NCBI RefSeq assembly: GCF_004345645.1 | Contig: NZ_SLWS01000001.1 | Coordinates: 1,119,546-1,183,545, forward strand | DNA: 64,000 bases | Origin: Actinocrispum wychmicini | Lineage (GTDB): Bacteria; Actinomycetota; Actinomycetes; Mycobacteriales; Pseudonocardiaceae | Reading direction: 5' to 3' | Part shown: positions 1 through 9,037 of the stretch, one piece after another | How the letters are laid out: each line of letters opens with the position of its first letter | Numbering within the stretch: the first letter of the stretch is position 1 | Made by a program: the position numbers and the translations under genes | The notes under the pieces: model-generated | Databases searched by the model: none | What the model saw: only the letters and a program-made list of their open reading frames with translations | What the model was told of the DNA's origin: nothing

Positions 1-420
1 AAGACCCTGGTCGAGCTGTTCGGCCTGGCGCGTGAGCTGAACGTGGACGCGGAGGGCATCGAGATCGGCCCGTCGCCCGCCGAGGCGGACACGATCGCGG
101 CCTACGCGATGCCGATCGAGGACCTCGACCTGACGGTGCGGTCGTACAACTGCCTCAAGCGCGAAGGCATCCACACCGTGGGTGAGCTGGTGTCGCGCAG
201 CGAGGCAGACCTGTTGGACATCCGCAACTTCGGGGCGAAGTCGATCGACGAGGTCAAGATGAAGCTCGTCAGCCTCGGCCTCGCGCTGAAGGACAGCCCG
301 CCCGGGTTCGACCCGTCCGCGGCCGCGTCCGACTACCCGGCCGAGGGCGCGTGGACGGGCTCGAGCCTGGACGCGGGTCACGACGACGGCCAGGACTACG
401 CCGAGACTGAGCAGCTCTAA
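1..420 (+). CDS. rpoA: RNA polymerase alpha subunit, C-terminal part (5' end outside window)
   Basis: The reading frame is open from the first base, so only the C-terminal part of RpoA is present. The visible 139 residues include the end of the assembly domain and the whole alpha-CTD, the helix-hairpin-helix module that contacts UP-element DNA and activators. The CTD is recognisable by '[18 protein letters not shown]' and '[12 protein letters not shown]'. An acidic, Gly/Ser-rich tail of about 40 residues follows, as is usual in actinobacteria. It lies 36 bp upstream of rplQ, the classical rpoA-rplQ-truA order. Confidence 0.97.
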   Translation, partial: KTLVELFGLARELNVDAEGIEIGPSPAEADTIAAYAMPIEDLDLTVRSYNCLKREGIHTVGELVSRSEADLLDIRNFGAKSIDEVKMKLVSLGLALKDSPPGFDPSAAASDYPAEGAWTGSSLDAGHDDGQDYAETEQL

Positions 421-456
421 GCCCCTGGCTGGAGCGCATCTACTAGGAGCAAGGAA

Positions 457-1116
457 ATGCCCACCCCTACGAAGGGTCGCCGCCTCGGCGGGTCTCCGGC
501 GCACGAGCGGATGTTGCTGGCCAACCTGGCCACCTCGCTGTTCACGCACGGCCGGATCACGACCACGCAGGCCAAGGCCAAGCGCCTGCGCCCGCTGGCC
601 GAGCGCCTGATCACCAAGGCCAAGTACGCGCACCTGGCGAACGAGGAGTTCGAGAAGAACACGCCTGAGGCCGAGCGCAAGGACAAGTACAGCGCGACCG
701 GCTTCAAGATCAGCCCGGCCGCGCTGCACCACCGTCGCGAGATCACCAAGGTGATCCGGGACAAGAACGTGGTGCACCGGCTGCTGGCCGAGATCGGCCC
801 GTTCTTCATCGACCGGGACGGCGGCTACACCCGGATCGTCAAGACGTTGCCGCGCAAGGGCGACAACGCCAAGATGGCGATCATCGAGCTGGTGAACGAG
901 AAGACGGCCACCAGCGAGGCGGAGAAGGCGCGCGGCACGAAGTTCGCCAAGGACGCCAAGAAGGCCGACGAGGCCAAGGCCGAGGTTCCGGCCGAGGTCG
1001 AGGAGACCACCGAGGCACCGGCCGACGAGGCCCCTGAGGTCGAGGCGGACAGCGCCGAGGAAGCGACCGAGGAGACCGAAGAGGCCGCCGAGGACGAGAA
1101 GAAGGACAAGTCCTGA
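457..1116 (+). CDS. rplQ: 50S ribosomal protein L17 (bL17) with acidic C-terminal extension
   Basis: The first ~120 residues are canonical bL17: it opens with '[19 protein letters not shown]' and contains '[17 protein letters not shown]'. Bacterial L17 is usually 115-130 residues. This one has 219 because of a Glu/Ala/Lys-rich low-complexity tail from about residue 145, a known actinobacterial feature. AGGAG lies about 7 bp upstream of the ATG. It binds 23S rRNA near the exit side of the large subunit. It is co-directional with rpoA and almost certainly co-transcribed. Confidence 0.96.
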   Translation: MPTPTKGRRLGGSPAHERMLLANLATSLFTHGRITTTQAKAKRLRPLAERLITKAKYAHLANEEFEKNTPEAERKDKYSATGFKISPAALHHRREITKVIRDKNVVHRLLAEIGPFFIDRDGGYTRIVKTLPRKGDNAKMAIIELVNEKTATSEAEKARGTKFAKDAKKADEAKAEVPAEVEETTEAPADEAPEVEADSAEEATEETEEAAEDEKKDKS

Positions 1117-1134
1117 CGGACCGGCAAGACCCGA

Positions 1135-1171
1135 ACGAGCCCGTCGTTCCCTCCGGGGACGACGGGCTCGT
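1135..1171 (+). promoter_or_regulatory. perfect 13-bp stem-loop between rplQ and the truA GTG
   Basis: ACGAGCCCGTCGT (1135-1147) and its exact reverse complement (1159-1171) flank an 11-nt loop. It sits 18 bp after the rplQ stop and is not followed by a U-run. It could act as an attenuator, an mRNA-processing or 3'-protection hairpin. If truA starts at the upstream CTG, the hairpin lies inside its coding region. Confidence 0.6.
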
Positions 1172-1187
1172 CCGTATCCGCCTGGAC

Positions 1188-1955
1188 GTGTCCTACGACG
1201 GCACGGATTTCTCCGGCTGGGCCCGGCAGCCGCAGAGACGTACGGTGTGCGGTGTCCTTGAGGACGTCCTCGCCCAGGTCCTGCGCGGCCCACTGCGTCG
1301 ACTGACGGTCGCCGGCCGCACGGACGCGGGTGTGCACGCCACCGGCCAGGTGTCCCATGTGGACCTTCCGGTCGACACGGACGCGCCTGCCTTGCCGTAC
1401 CGGCTGAATCGCGCGTTGCCGGCGGATGTCCGCATCCTGCGGGCACGTCGGGTGCCGCCCGAGTTCGACGCCCGGTTCGCCGCGCTTCGCCGGCACTACA
1501 CGTACCGCGTGTCGGACGCACCGGTGGAACCCTTGCGGCGCAACCATGTTGTCGCTTGGCCCCGGCCGCTCGACCTGGCCCGGCTGAACCTGGCCGCGGC
1601 GAACCTGTTGGGTACGCACGACTTCGTGGCGTTCTGCAAGAAACGCGAAGGCGCCACCACGATCCGCGAGCTGCAACGCCTGGAGTGGCACAAGGCCGAC
1701 GACGTGTTCGTCGCCCAGGTGTCCGCGGACGCGTTCTGCCACTCGATGGTCCGCAGCTTGGTCGGTGCCCTGCTGGCCGTCGGTGAGGGCCGGAAGCCGG
1801 CCGACTGGCCGGTTTCCCTGCTGGCCGCGGAAAGCCGCTCCAGCGACGTCACGGTGGCCCCGGCGCACGGCCTGGTGCTGACCGGTGTGGACTATCCGCC
1901 GGACGAGCAGCTCGCGGCCCGCGCACAGCAGACCCGGAACGTACGCACGCTGTGA
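1188..1955 (+). CDS. truA: tRNA pseudouridine(38-40) synthase TruA
   Basis: TruA converts U38-U40 in the anticodon stem-loop of many tRNAs to pseudouridine. From the GTG used here the protein has 255 residues. The catalytic Asp lies at about residue 46 in '[14 protein letters not shown]', and the later motif '[17 protein letters not shown]' is also typical. The start is uncertain. The family-conserved strand '[12 protein letters not shown]' begins five or more residues before this GTG, and the frame is open up to a CTG at 1113 that overlaps the rplQ stop, with AAGGA just upstream. The CTG is therefore a plausible true start although no standard start codon lies between. Third gene of the rpoA-rplQ-truA operon. 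Confidence 0.93.
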   Translation: MSYDGTDFSGWARQPQRRTVCGVLEDVLAQVLRGPLRRLTVAGRTDAGVHATGQVSHVDLPVDTDAPALPYRLNRALPADVRILRARRVPPEFDARFAALRRHYTYRVSDAPVEPLRRNHVVAWPRPLDLARLNLAAANLLGTHDFVAFCKKREGATTIRELQRLEWHKADDVFVAQVSADAFCHSMVRSLVGALLAVGEGRKPADWPVSLLAAESRSSDVTVAPAHGLVLTGVDYPPDEQLAARAQQTRNVRTL

Positions 1956-1958
1956 GTC

Positions 1959-1992
1959 AGAGCGGCCCCCGGGCAGGGACGGGGGCCGCTCT
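1959..1992 (+). terminator. Rho-independent-like terminator after truA
   Basis: A perfect 13-bp stem (AGAGCGGCCCCCG at 1959-1971, complement at 1980-1992) with an 8-nt loop starts 3 bp after the truA stop. The T-tract is weak ('GGTCTTCG'), as is common in actinobacteria. Confidence 0.75.
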
Positions 1993-2107
1993 GGTCTTCG
2001 ACGTTGATTGCCCTCGCCGCCGAACATGAAAATTTGGAAGGAACGGACACCAGAGTTGCCCCAGACGACACCATTACGCAAGGGAGTCATGTAACTTCGC
2101 GTTGTCA

Positions 2108-2166
2108 CTCGTTCCCTGGGAACGAATGGGGCCGTTCGCCGCAACACTGATTACGGCGAACGGCCC
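2108..2166. terminator. two further hairpins between convergent truA and the eccE operon
   Basis: The first is a 7-bp palindrome CGTTCCC-T-GGGAACG (about 2110-2124). The second is a 13-bp perfect stem, GGGCCGTTCGCCG at 2129-2141 with its complement at 2154-2166. The second ends 8 bp from the stop of the minus-strand operon and is the likely terminator for that operon. Together with the 1959 hairpin they insulate two convergent transcripts. Confidence 0.65.
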
Positions 2167-2173
2167 AACAGGT

Positions 2174-2905
2174 TCAGTCGCCGCGCCTGACCGGACCAAG
2201 AATCTGCTGCTCGCGCTGGGTGGTCACGAGCCGGACCGGCCGCCACAGGTTGGTGCCGAGCGCGACCACCTGGTCGTCCTGCAACGACGTCAGCTGGTTG
2301 ATCATCGGTGGCGGCAGCCGCCAGATCCGGGCGGCGAGCTGGGCCTGCCCGGCCGGCAGCCGCTGCATCAGCACCAGGTCGGCGGCGTTCGCGGTGGCAC
2401 CCGCCTGCGGGTGCAGGTACGGCAGCACGTAAATCGTGGTCTGCCAAGGGGTTCGCGGCGGGAACAGCTCCTGCGGCGTGGGGCCGCCGTCGTGGACGAC
2501 CAGCAGGGGGCCGTCCTCGGTCGGCCGGGGCAGTTCGACCGGGCTGAGCCGGCGGATCTGCACCAGCGGCACCGGTCGTCCGTCCGGGCCGGTGCCGGCG
2601 GCCTTCGCCAGTGCCTGCCACTTGGCCGGCCGGCCGGTGGCCACGACCACCCACGCGCCGATGGCCATCGCCCGCAACGCCACCTGCAGGGCCAGGTACA
2701 GGCCGCCGACCAGCACGATCCTGGTCGGCGCCGGGCGCAGCGCGGAGATCATCAGCGGTTCGCCCTGGGCGCCCTGGCCGAGCACCATGCCGCCGCGGTC
2801 ACCGGACGGGCTGACGTGGTCCAACATGGACGGTGACACCAGGAACTCCGGTGCCACGCCTTTGGTGAGTCCCTGCGCGTCGAGCAGTCGGCTGGATCCG
2901 CTCAC
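2174..2905 (-). CDS. ESX-4-locus protein of unknown function, coupled to eccE
   Basis: A 243-residue protein starting with GTG at 2905. Its GTG overlaps the eccE stop by 4 bp (GTGA), so it is probably translationally coupled to eccE. No family is recognised with confidence. One hydrophobic stretch lies at about residues 62-90 ('RIVLVGGLYLALQVAL'), which could be one or two membrane passes. The C-terminal half alternates short strands and Pro/Gln-rich loops and has no visible nucleotide-binding or catalytic motif. The tight coupling points to a component or assembly factor of the type VII machine. A longer upstream frame is open but reads through eccE in another frame and is rejected. Confidence 0.7.
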   Translation of the reverse strand: MSGSSRLLDAQGLTKGVAPEFLVSPSMLDHVSPSGDRGGMVLGQGAQGEPLMISALRPAPTRIVLVGGLYLALQVALRAMAIGAWVVVATGRPAKWQALAKAAGTGPDGRPVPLVQIRRLSPVELPRPTEDGPLLVVHDGGPTPQELFPPRTPWQTTIYVLPYLHPQAGATANAADLVLMQRLPAGQAQLAARIWRLPPPMINQLTSLQDDQVVALGTNLWRPVRLVTTQREQQILGPVRRGD

Positions 2906-4347
2906 ACCGCACCTCCCAGCGGCAACGTCGCCGCGAGCCCGGCGACCTGCAGGCCTCGCAACGGTGTCAGGGTGATTCCGAGCCGGTCGGTGATGGCTTC
3001 GAGCCGTTCGTCGGCGTGGTCCAGTTCGGTCGGGGTCCGGGCGCTGACCCGGACCAGCCCGCGGACGCCGATCTGGTCGGGTTCGCTGCCGAGCGACAGT
3101 GACAGCGCCACAGTGGATGAAAGCGCGCGGACGCCGGTCAACGCGTTGAGGCTGTTGGCCATCTTTCCGTTGGGCCATCCGGTGATCGCGTAGCTCGCGT
3201 GGCCCACGCCGGCCGCGGTCACGCCAGTCCACTTCTCCCGCAAGGACACTCGCGTGTTCGAGCCGGCCACCGCGGTCAGTTCGGCCGCGGAGATGCCGGC
3301 CCTGAGCAGTTCGTCCGGGTCGAGCGGTCGCGTCGGCACCCCACGGGACTCCAGCGCGTTGCGGACCCGGGAAAGCGCGCCAATCAACGCGCGATGCGCT
3401 CCGACCACACCACCGCCGCGTTCGCGAACCGCTGCGGGACAACGACTCGGGTCCAGCCGTACGGCGACCCAGGTCGTTCGCCGGGCGGCCGCCGGCAGCG
3501 GGCCAAGAACCTCCATGTAGGACGCCAGCGCGGGCGAGTTCGGCGGCAACGCGGTGCTGCCCGGGTAGCAGTGCCAGATCACCTGGATCGCGTCGAGCAC
3601 CACGCCACGGTCCTCAAGGCACGGCGCGAGCGCGCCAAGCGGCAGGCTCGGCGTCGTACCGACCTGGGTCACCAGGCTCGGCGTCGGGTCGACCAGGAGC
3701 ACCGCGGTCCACGTGCCGTCGTGCCACGCCAGGCCCAGCGGCCGGCGCTCATGGTCGGTGCCGTGCGCCACGACAAGGTCCGGCACGGCGAGCCGCAGCA
3801 GGCTCACCCGGGCGTCATCCGGGCCGGTGACGACCGCGCCACTCTCGGCGGCCACCTGCTCCATCGACGGCGGCGCAGCCGGCCTGGTCACCCGCGCGTG
3901 TGACCGGAACGTGTACCTCGTGGTCAGGTTCATCCACTGCGGCAGCCACCGGCCGCGCCACCGGATGAACGCGAACAGCAGCGCGAGGACGAGCACACCG
4001 ATCGCCACGTACAGCAGTTTCGTGTCGATGGCCAGCAGGACCAGGCCGATCGCCAGACCCAGTTCGACCACGACCAGGTTGCTCACCGGCAGCGCGCCGA
4101 GGCTGGCGCCGACCGTGCGGCGCCGGGCGGAGATCGCGACGGGCGGCGGGCCGGGCGGTTTCGGCGCCGGCGCCGGCCCGGTGTTGCCGGGCGGCCTTGG
4201 CGGCATGCCGGGCGGCGGTCCTGGTGGCGGTCCTGGTGGCGGTCCACCTGGGGGTGGCCCTGGTGGGCGTCCGCCGGGTGGCGGGCCGCCAGGCGGGCGT
4301 CCCCCCGGCGGTGGCATGCCTGGGCGCCCAGGTGTGGTCACCGACAT
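2902..4347 (-). CDS. eccE: type VII secretion protein EccE
   Basis: A 481-residue membrane component of the ESX core complex. Residues ~8-75 are a PPGG-type Pro/Gly-rich repeat encoded by a repetitive GGN-rich DNA stretch (about 4190-4330). Two adjacent transmembrane helices follow (about 91-107 and 110-128), then 'RWLPQWMNLTTRYTFRSHAR' and a soluble domain, the usual EccE arrangement. In known ESX systems EccE sits at the periphery of the EccB/C/D/E membrane complex. The gene is divergent from eccB. Mycobacterial ESX-4 is known to lack eccE, so its presence in this ESX-4-positioned locus is notable. Confidence 0.85.
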   Translation of the reverse strand: MSVTTPGRPGMPPPGGRPPGGPPPGGRPPGPPPGGPPPGPPPGPPPGMPPRPPGNTGPAPAPKPPGPPPVAISARRRTVGASLGALPVSNLVVVELGLAIGLVLLAIDTKLLYVAIGVLVLALLFAFIRWRGRWLPQWMNLTTRYTFRSHARVTRPAAPPSMEQVAAESGAVVTGPDDARVSLLRLAVPDLVVAHGTDHERRPLGLAWHDGTWTAVLLVDPTPSLVTQVGTTPSLPLGALAPCLEDRGVVLDAIQVIWHCYPGSTALPPNSPALASYMEVLGPLPAAARRTTWVAVRLDPSRCPAAVRERGGGVVGAHRALIGALSRVRNALESRGVPTRPLDPDELLRAGISAAELTAVAGSNTRVSLREKWTGVTAAGVGHASYAITGWPNGKMANSLNALTGVRALSSTVALSLSLGSEPDQIGVRGLVRVSARTPTELDHADERLEAITDRLGITLTPLRGLQVAGLAATLPLGGAV

Positions 4348-4408
4348 CTCTTCCCCTTGATCGCGCTGCTCAGGCCCAGTTGTACCGAACCGCGAGCCGC
4401 CGCCTGCT

Positions 4409-4435
4409 GGTACGGCTATCCTGCGGAACCGTACC
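4409..4435. promoter_or_regulatory. inverted repeat in the eccE-eccB divergent promoter region
   Basis: GGTACGG (4409-4415) and CCGTACC (4429-4435) form 7-bp arms around a 13-nt spacer. A third related half-site, TGTACCG, lies at 4381. The 114-bp gap must hold both divergent promoters, so this is a candidate operator. The cognate regulator is not evident. Confidence 0.4.
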
Positions 4436-4461
4436 GCGACTGGGAGAGCTGTAGGCCGAGA

Positions 4462-6075
4462 ATGCCCTCAACACCGACGACAAAGTCACAGGTTCAGGCG
4501 TACCGGTTCGTACTGCGAAGGATGCAGTCCGCGCTGGTCCGTAAGGACGCCGTGATGCTGCACGACCCGATGCGCACGCACTCGCGCGCCACCATCGTGG
4601 GCGTGTGCCTCGCCGTACTCGGCGTGCTCGGATTCGTCATCGTGGGGCTGCTGAGCCCCGCGCCGACGGTCCCGGAAGGCGGCATCATCATCGCCGAGCC
4701 GTCCGGCACGGTGTACGTCGTCTCCGGCAACCCGAAGACGCTGACGCCCACCTTCAACTTGGCCTCGGCCCGGCTGCTGGTGTTGGCGCAGAGTCAACAA
4801 GGGCAGGGCGGCGCGCAGCCGTCCGCGCAGGACGCGAACACGCCCGGCCAGGCCCCGGCGGCGCCGACCGTGGTGCCCGACGAGAACCTGAAGGACATCC
4901 CGAAGGCCCGGCTGGCCGGCCTGCCCAACGGCCCCCAGCTGCTGCCCGTCGACGACCAGCGGATCAAGGACGACTGGGCGGTCTGCGACCGGATCCTGAT
5001 CGACCCGACCCTGCCGGACGCGAAGGCCAAGACCGGGATCGAGACGACCGTGCTCGCCGGCGTGGACACGTTCGACCGAGAGCTGCGGGACGGCGAATCC
5101 TTGCTGGTGAAGGCGAAGAACACCAAGACGTACCTGATCTACCGCACGCCCACCACGGTGAACCAGCAGAACGCCAACGCCGTGCGTGCCGAGGTCGACA
5201 TGAACGACAGCTCGGCCGTGGCCGCGCTCCACCTCAACGCCAACAGCGCCAGGGACATCAGCGTCGGCCTGCTGAACGCGATCCCCGAGGTCAAGAAGCT
5301 GACCGCGCCGGCGATCGACGGCAGCGGCACCAACGTCCAGCTGGGCCAGCCGGTCGGATCGGTGTTCTCGGTCTCCCGCGCGGGCGGCGCCAAGGACTAC
5401 TACGTGGTCCAGGCGGACGGCTACGACAAGATCAAGTCCACCACCGCCGACCTGATCCGGTACAAGAAGTCCCCCGGTGGCGCGACCATCCCGGAGATCA
5501 GCCCGGAAAAGATCAGCTCGGTGCAGCCACAGCAGCGGATCGACGACTCGGCGTACCCGGACACGGTGCCGGGGGTGCTGCAGGCGCAGTCCGCCGGTGC
5601 CTCGGTGGCCTGCCTGGAATGGAACCTGCAGGGCAGCGGCAGCGCGCGGGACCAGCACACGTCGTTGCACATCAGCGGTGACCTGCCGACGCCGAAAGAC
5701 GCGCAGGGCAACAAGATGGCGCCGGTCAAGATCTCCACGCCGAACGCGGACGGCCAGAAGATCGACCAGTTCTTCATGCCGCCGGGCCGGGCCGCCTACG
5801 CCCGCAGCGCGACCTCCAAGGAGAACTTCGACACCGGCTCGCTGTCGCTCGTCTCGGACCGCGGCGTGAAGTACGGCATCCCGGACCTGAAAACCGCCGG
5901 CGCGCTGGGCCTGGCGAACCCCACGCCGGCACCGGACGCGATCATCCGCCTGCTGCCCGACGGCGCCCAACTGAACACCAAGGACGTCATGCGCAGCTAC
6001 GACTCGGTCCCGATCGACCCGAACGCCGGCACGATCCCCACCCCGTCCACCCAATCAGGCTCAGGCGGTGGGTGA
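4462..6075 (+). CDS. eccB: type VII secretion protein EccB
   Basis: EccB is the single-pass membrane core component whose large periplasmic domain connects protomers of the ESX complex. The ATG at 4462 (537 residues) is preferred over an in-frame upstream codon at 4357, because homologous sequence begins at 'MPSTPTTKSQVQAYRFVLRR', the conserved EccB amino-terminal signature. A single transmembrane helix lies at about residues 43-64. A long extracytoplasmic domain follows with 'PNGPQLLP' and 'YYVVQADGYDKI'-like repeats and ends in a Gly/Ser tail. The coding sequence stops 5 bp from the convergent mycP stop. Confidence 0.92.
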   Translation: MPSTPTTKSQVQAYRFVLRRMQSALVRKDAVMLHDPMRTHSRATIVGVCLAVLGVLGFVIVGLLSPAPTVPEGGIIIAEPSGTVYVVSGNPKTLTPTFNLASARLLVLAQSQQGQGGAQPSAQDANTPGQAPAAPTVVPDENLKDIPKARLAGLPNGPQLLPVDDQRIKDDWAVCDRILIDPTLPDAKAKTGIETTVLAGVDTFDRELRDGESLLVKAKNTKTYLIYRTPTTVNQQNANAVRAEVDMNDSSAVAALHLNANSARDISVGLLNAIPEVKKLTAPAIDGSGTNVQLGQPVGSVFSVSRAGGAKDYYVVQADGYDKIKSTTADLIRYKKSPGGATIPEISPEKISSVQPQQRIDDSAYPDTVPGVLQAQSAGASVACLEWNLQGSGSARDQHTSLHISGDLPTPKDAQGNKMAPVKISTPNADGQKIDQFFMPPGRAAYARSATSKENFDTGSLSLVSDRGVKYGIPDLKTAGALGLANPTPAPDAIIRLLPDGAQLNTKDVMRSYDSVPIDPNAGTIPTPSTQSGSGGG

Positions 6076-6080
6076 GGGGG

Positions 6081-7469
6081 TTATTCCGGCTGCGTCTTCC
6101 TGCTGCGACGGATCGCGTGCATCACGAACAACGTCAGCAGCAGCAAGGCGATCCCGGATCCGGTGCCGATCAGCGCCACGTTCATCGACGACCAGTCGCG
6201 TTCCTTGATCGGCGGCATGTTCGGCGGCAGCGCCTGCGGCTTGTCCGGGCCGATGTTCGACTCGGACGGGATGAACGCGGTGAGCGCCGCGACCGGGTTG
6301 ATCATGCCGTAGCCGACCATCGAGTCGCGGCCACCGGGCGCGGCCGGGTGTTGTGCGGTCATCTTGATCCGGTTCATCACCTGGCGGGCGTTCAGCGTCG
6401 GGAACCGTTCCCGCACGAGCGCGGCCAGGCCGGCCACGTACGGGGCGGCGAAGCTGGTGCCCTGGATCTGGATCTGCTTGCCGCCGTCGATCGTGAGGTT
6501 CGCGAGTTTGCCGGACGGGTCCAGCGAGACGATCTCGGTTCCGGGGCCGGCCACGCTCACCCACGGGCCCTGCATGCTGAAGTCCGCGAGGGCGCCCCTG
6601 CGGTCGATGGCGGCCACGGAGAGCACGTCGTCCGCGAACCACGGGGGCGTGATGATGGCTGTGGGCTTGGCGGGGTCGCGGCCGTTCGACGGGTCTTGGC
6701 AGAATCGCGAGTCCTTGTTGCCGGCCGACGCCACCACGACCTTGTTCTTGTCCACGGCGTAGCGCAGCATCCGCTGGAGATCCAGCTCGGCGGGGTTGAT
6801 GGCCTCGGTCGCCGGCCGGCAGTTGTCCACCGACATGTTGATCACGGTCACCCGTGGGTCGTCGGCCGCGTGCCGGATGGCCTGGGCGAGGGTGTTGAGG
6901 TCGCCCGCCGGCCGCTCGCCGGCGTTGGGCTCGTCGGTCGGGGTGCCCGCGTAGCGCTCGCTGGACTGGCGGATGGCGAGGATCTGGGCGTCCGGCGCGA
7001 CGCCGGTGAACCCGATCTGGGTGCCGTCGGTGCGGGCGGCGATGATGCCCGCGACCTCGGTGCCGTGGCCGTCGCAGTCCTGGGTCGAGTCCGACTGCTG
7101 CTTGTTGACGTAGTCCGGGCCTTTGATCAGCCGGTTCTGCAGGTACTCGTGCACACGGACACCCGTGTCGATCACCGCGACCGTCTGGTTCTTGCCGGTG
7201 GCGAACTGGTGCGCCTGCTCGATCTGCAGCTGCTGCTGGCCCCAGGGCTTGTTGGCCAGCACCACGGTTCCGTCGTTCAACGACGCGATGCACGGCGTCT
7301 TCTGGGTGTACGGGATGGTCGGCGGTGGCTGCTCGGTGTCGTTCACGAGTGGCCGGTTCAGGTCGACCTGCGGCGGCACAGGTCCGGAGCCGGCTTTCTG
7401 GGCCAGCGCGGGCTGGGCGGTGAGCAGACACGCCACCGCGGTGACCGCGGCGAGCTTCCGGGCGGCCAT
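6081..7469 (-). CDS. mycP: type VII secretion-associated serine protease mycosin
   Basis: A membrane-anchored subtilisin (S8) protease required for ESX complex integrity, 462 residues. A signal peptide covers ~1-24. The triad is visible: Asp101 in 'VAVIDTGV', His135 in 'DCDGHGTEVAG' and Ser near residue 336 in 'IQGTSFAAPYVAG'. Cysteines flank the N-extension. A C-terminal membrane helix (about 430-452) ends in a short basic cytoplasmic tail, the typical mycosin layout. The ATG overlaps the eccD stop by one base (TGATG), so the two are translationally coupled. Confidence 0.95.
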   Translation of the reverse strand: MAARKLAAVTAVACLLTAQPALAQKAGSGPVPPQVDLNRPLVNDTEQPPPTIPYTQKTPCIASLNDGTVVLANKPWGQQQLQIEQAHQFATGKNQTVAVIDTGVRVHEYLQNRLIKGPDYVNKQQSDSTQDCDGHGTEVAGIIAARTDGTQIGFTGVAPDAQILAIRQSSERYAGTPTDEPNAGERPAGDLNTLAQAIRHAADDPRVTVINMSVDNCRPATEAINPAELDLQRMLRYAVDKNKVVVASAGNKDSRFCQDPSNGRDPAKPTAIITPPWFADDVLSVAAIDRRGALADFSMQGPWVSVAGPGTEIVSLDPSGKLANLTIDGGKQIQIQGTSFAAPYVAGLAALVRERFPTLNARQVMNRIKMTAQHPAAPGGRDSMVGYGMINPVAALTAFIPSESNIGPDKPQALPPNMPPIKERDWSSMNVALIGTGSGIALLLLTLFVMHAIRRSRKTQPE

Positions 7470-8866
7470 CAGATCTTGAAGTTGAGGTGCCGCAGCGTGA
7501 CGTACAGGTTCATCACGGCCAGCGCGAGCGGCAGGACCGAGGCGATGCAGATGGCCTCGAACACGTCGACTCCTCGCCGCAGCGGCGGTGAGAACCGTTG
7601 TTGTGGGAAGACGACACCCAGCACGAGGGCGCCCGCCCCAATGACCATCAGCGCTCCGAACACCCACAGCAGCCGGTCGAACGAGTCGGCCGTGACCAGC
7701 CACCCGATGAGCACACCGCCGCCGGACAGCATGCCCGTCGCCAGCAACGCGACCGCCTGACTGCCGTTGGCGTACGTACGGCCGCGCAACAAAAGCACGA
7801 GGGTGACGACGATCGCGAGGATGATGCCCCACACGCCGGGCGCGCTCGCGCTGATCACCGCGGACACCGCGGACACGATGCCGCAGCCGATGATCATGCC
7901 GGTCATGTACTCGTGCGCCAGGCCGGCGCGGCGTTCGATCGACCGGTAGTCCGGGAAACCGGAGTCCTCCTTGAGGTCCTCCGCGCTGCCCGGGACGTTC
8001 GGCAGGGGCAGCTTCGCGAGCTGGATGGTCAGCCGCGGCAGCATCGAGATTCCAGCGAGCGCCGCGGCGGCGGCACCGGCCGCGATCCCGTACGGCGGGT
8101 GTTCGATCAGCGTGCCGACACCGAAGGCGAGGACGCCGAAGACCGAGGCCGTGCCGGCCGCCACGAACGTGGTCACACCCGCGCCGAGCAGCATGATCGA
8201 GGCCGAAGCCACGACTCCCATCAGGAACGACCCGAGCAGGAAGTTCGCCGCGCCAGGGCCGTGCGGCACGATGTAGACGCCGCTGACGAACGCCATCGGC
8301 AGGCCACCGGCGGCCGCGACCAGCACGCCGGCTGTGGCGGCCTGGTAGGCGCGGGCGATCACGGCGCCGATGGCGACCGCGAGCACCGCGGTCGCGCCTG
8401 ACGTGACCGCCGCCGCGATGGCGCTGCCGCCGGAGACCGGGCCGCCGAGGAACACCGCGACCGCGCCCGTCACCAGGGCCAACGCGCCGGCGACGTAGCC
8501 GATCCGGTTGGCGGTCTGCTTGGTCCACGGCCGGAAGCTGTCCGGGGTGGCCTCCGCGATCGCGTCGACCACGTCGTCGAACAGCGGCGGCGGCGGGTTC
8601 TCGTTGCGCCGGCGCAGTTGCAGCATGTCGCCGTCGACGATGCCGAGCGACCCCAGCGTCCGGCTCGGGTCGAGCGGGCTGTCGCCGAGCTTGGCCAGGC
8701 ACCAGCCGCCGTGCCGGGCGCCGCCGTCCGGCGTGGCCTCCTTGGCCATGTCCAGCAACATGGGCAGCAGGTCGGCCACTGCCACGTCAGCGGGCAGCGC
8801 GACGTCGATGCGCGTTCTGGGCGCCACGACCGTCACCCTGCTGAACACCGTCGTACCGGTAGCCAC
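7469..8866 (-). CDS. eccD: type VII secretion integral membrane protein EccD
   Basis: EccD forms the membrane rim of the ESX channel. The 465-residue protein has an N-terminal ubiquitin-like domain (about residues 5-88, ending 'GSLGIVDGDMLQLRRR') and a linker. About eleven hydrophobic helices follow from residue ~125 to the C-terminus. It is first gene of the minus-strand pair eccD-mycP and is divergent from eccC across a 171-bp gap that must contain promoters for both directions. Confidence 0.94.
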   Translation of the reverse strand: MATGTTVFSRVTVVAPRTRIDVALPADVAVADLLPMLLDMAKEATPDGGARHGGWCLAKLGDSPLDPSRTLGSLGIVDGDMLQLRRRNENPPPPLFDDVVDAIAEATPDSFRPWTKQTANRIGYVAGALALVTGAVAVFLGGPVSGGSAIAAAVTSGATAVLAVAIGAVIARAYQAATAGVLVAAAGGLPMAFVSGVYIVPHGPGAANFLLGSFLMGVVASASIMLLGAGVTTFVAAGTASVFGVLAFGVGTLIEHPPYGIAAGAAAAALAGISMLPRLTIQLAKLPLPNVPGSAEDLKEDSGFPDYRSIERRAGLAHEYMTGMIIGCGIVSAVSAVISASAPGVWGIILAIVVTLVLLLRGRTYANGSQAVALLATGMLSGGGVLIGWLVTADSFDRLLWVFGALMVIGAGALVLGVVFPQQRFSPPLRRGVDVFEAICIASVLPLALAVMNLYVTLRHLNFKI

Positions 8867-9037
8867 CGCCTTGCCCCCTTCGAACAGTCTGGTCGGTCGC
8901 CCACTTGGTCAGGTAGTTCTTCACCGAATGACGTACCAGTGTCGGTGGGCGCCCTTAGTATGGCCGCACCGGGACTTCCTCCGCTGGCGGTTCCGAACCA
9001 AAGGCGATTTCCCAGCAGCTACCAGAGGGGCCTCACC

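Noticed and set aside
4486..6054. 522-codon minus-strand frame opposite eccB
   Set aside because: Antisense shadow; eccB has the conserved N-terminal signature, a membrane helix and homology along its length.
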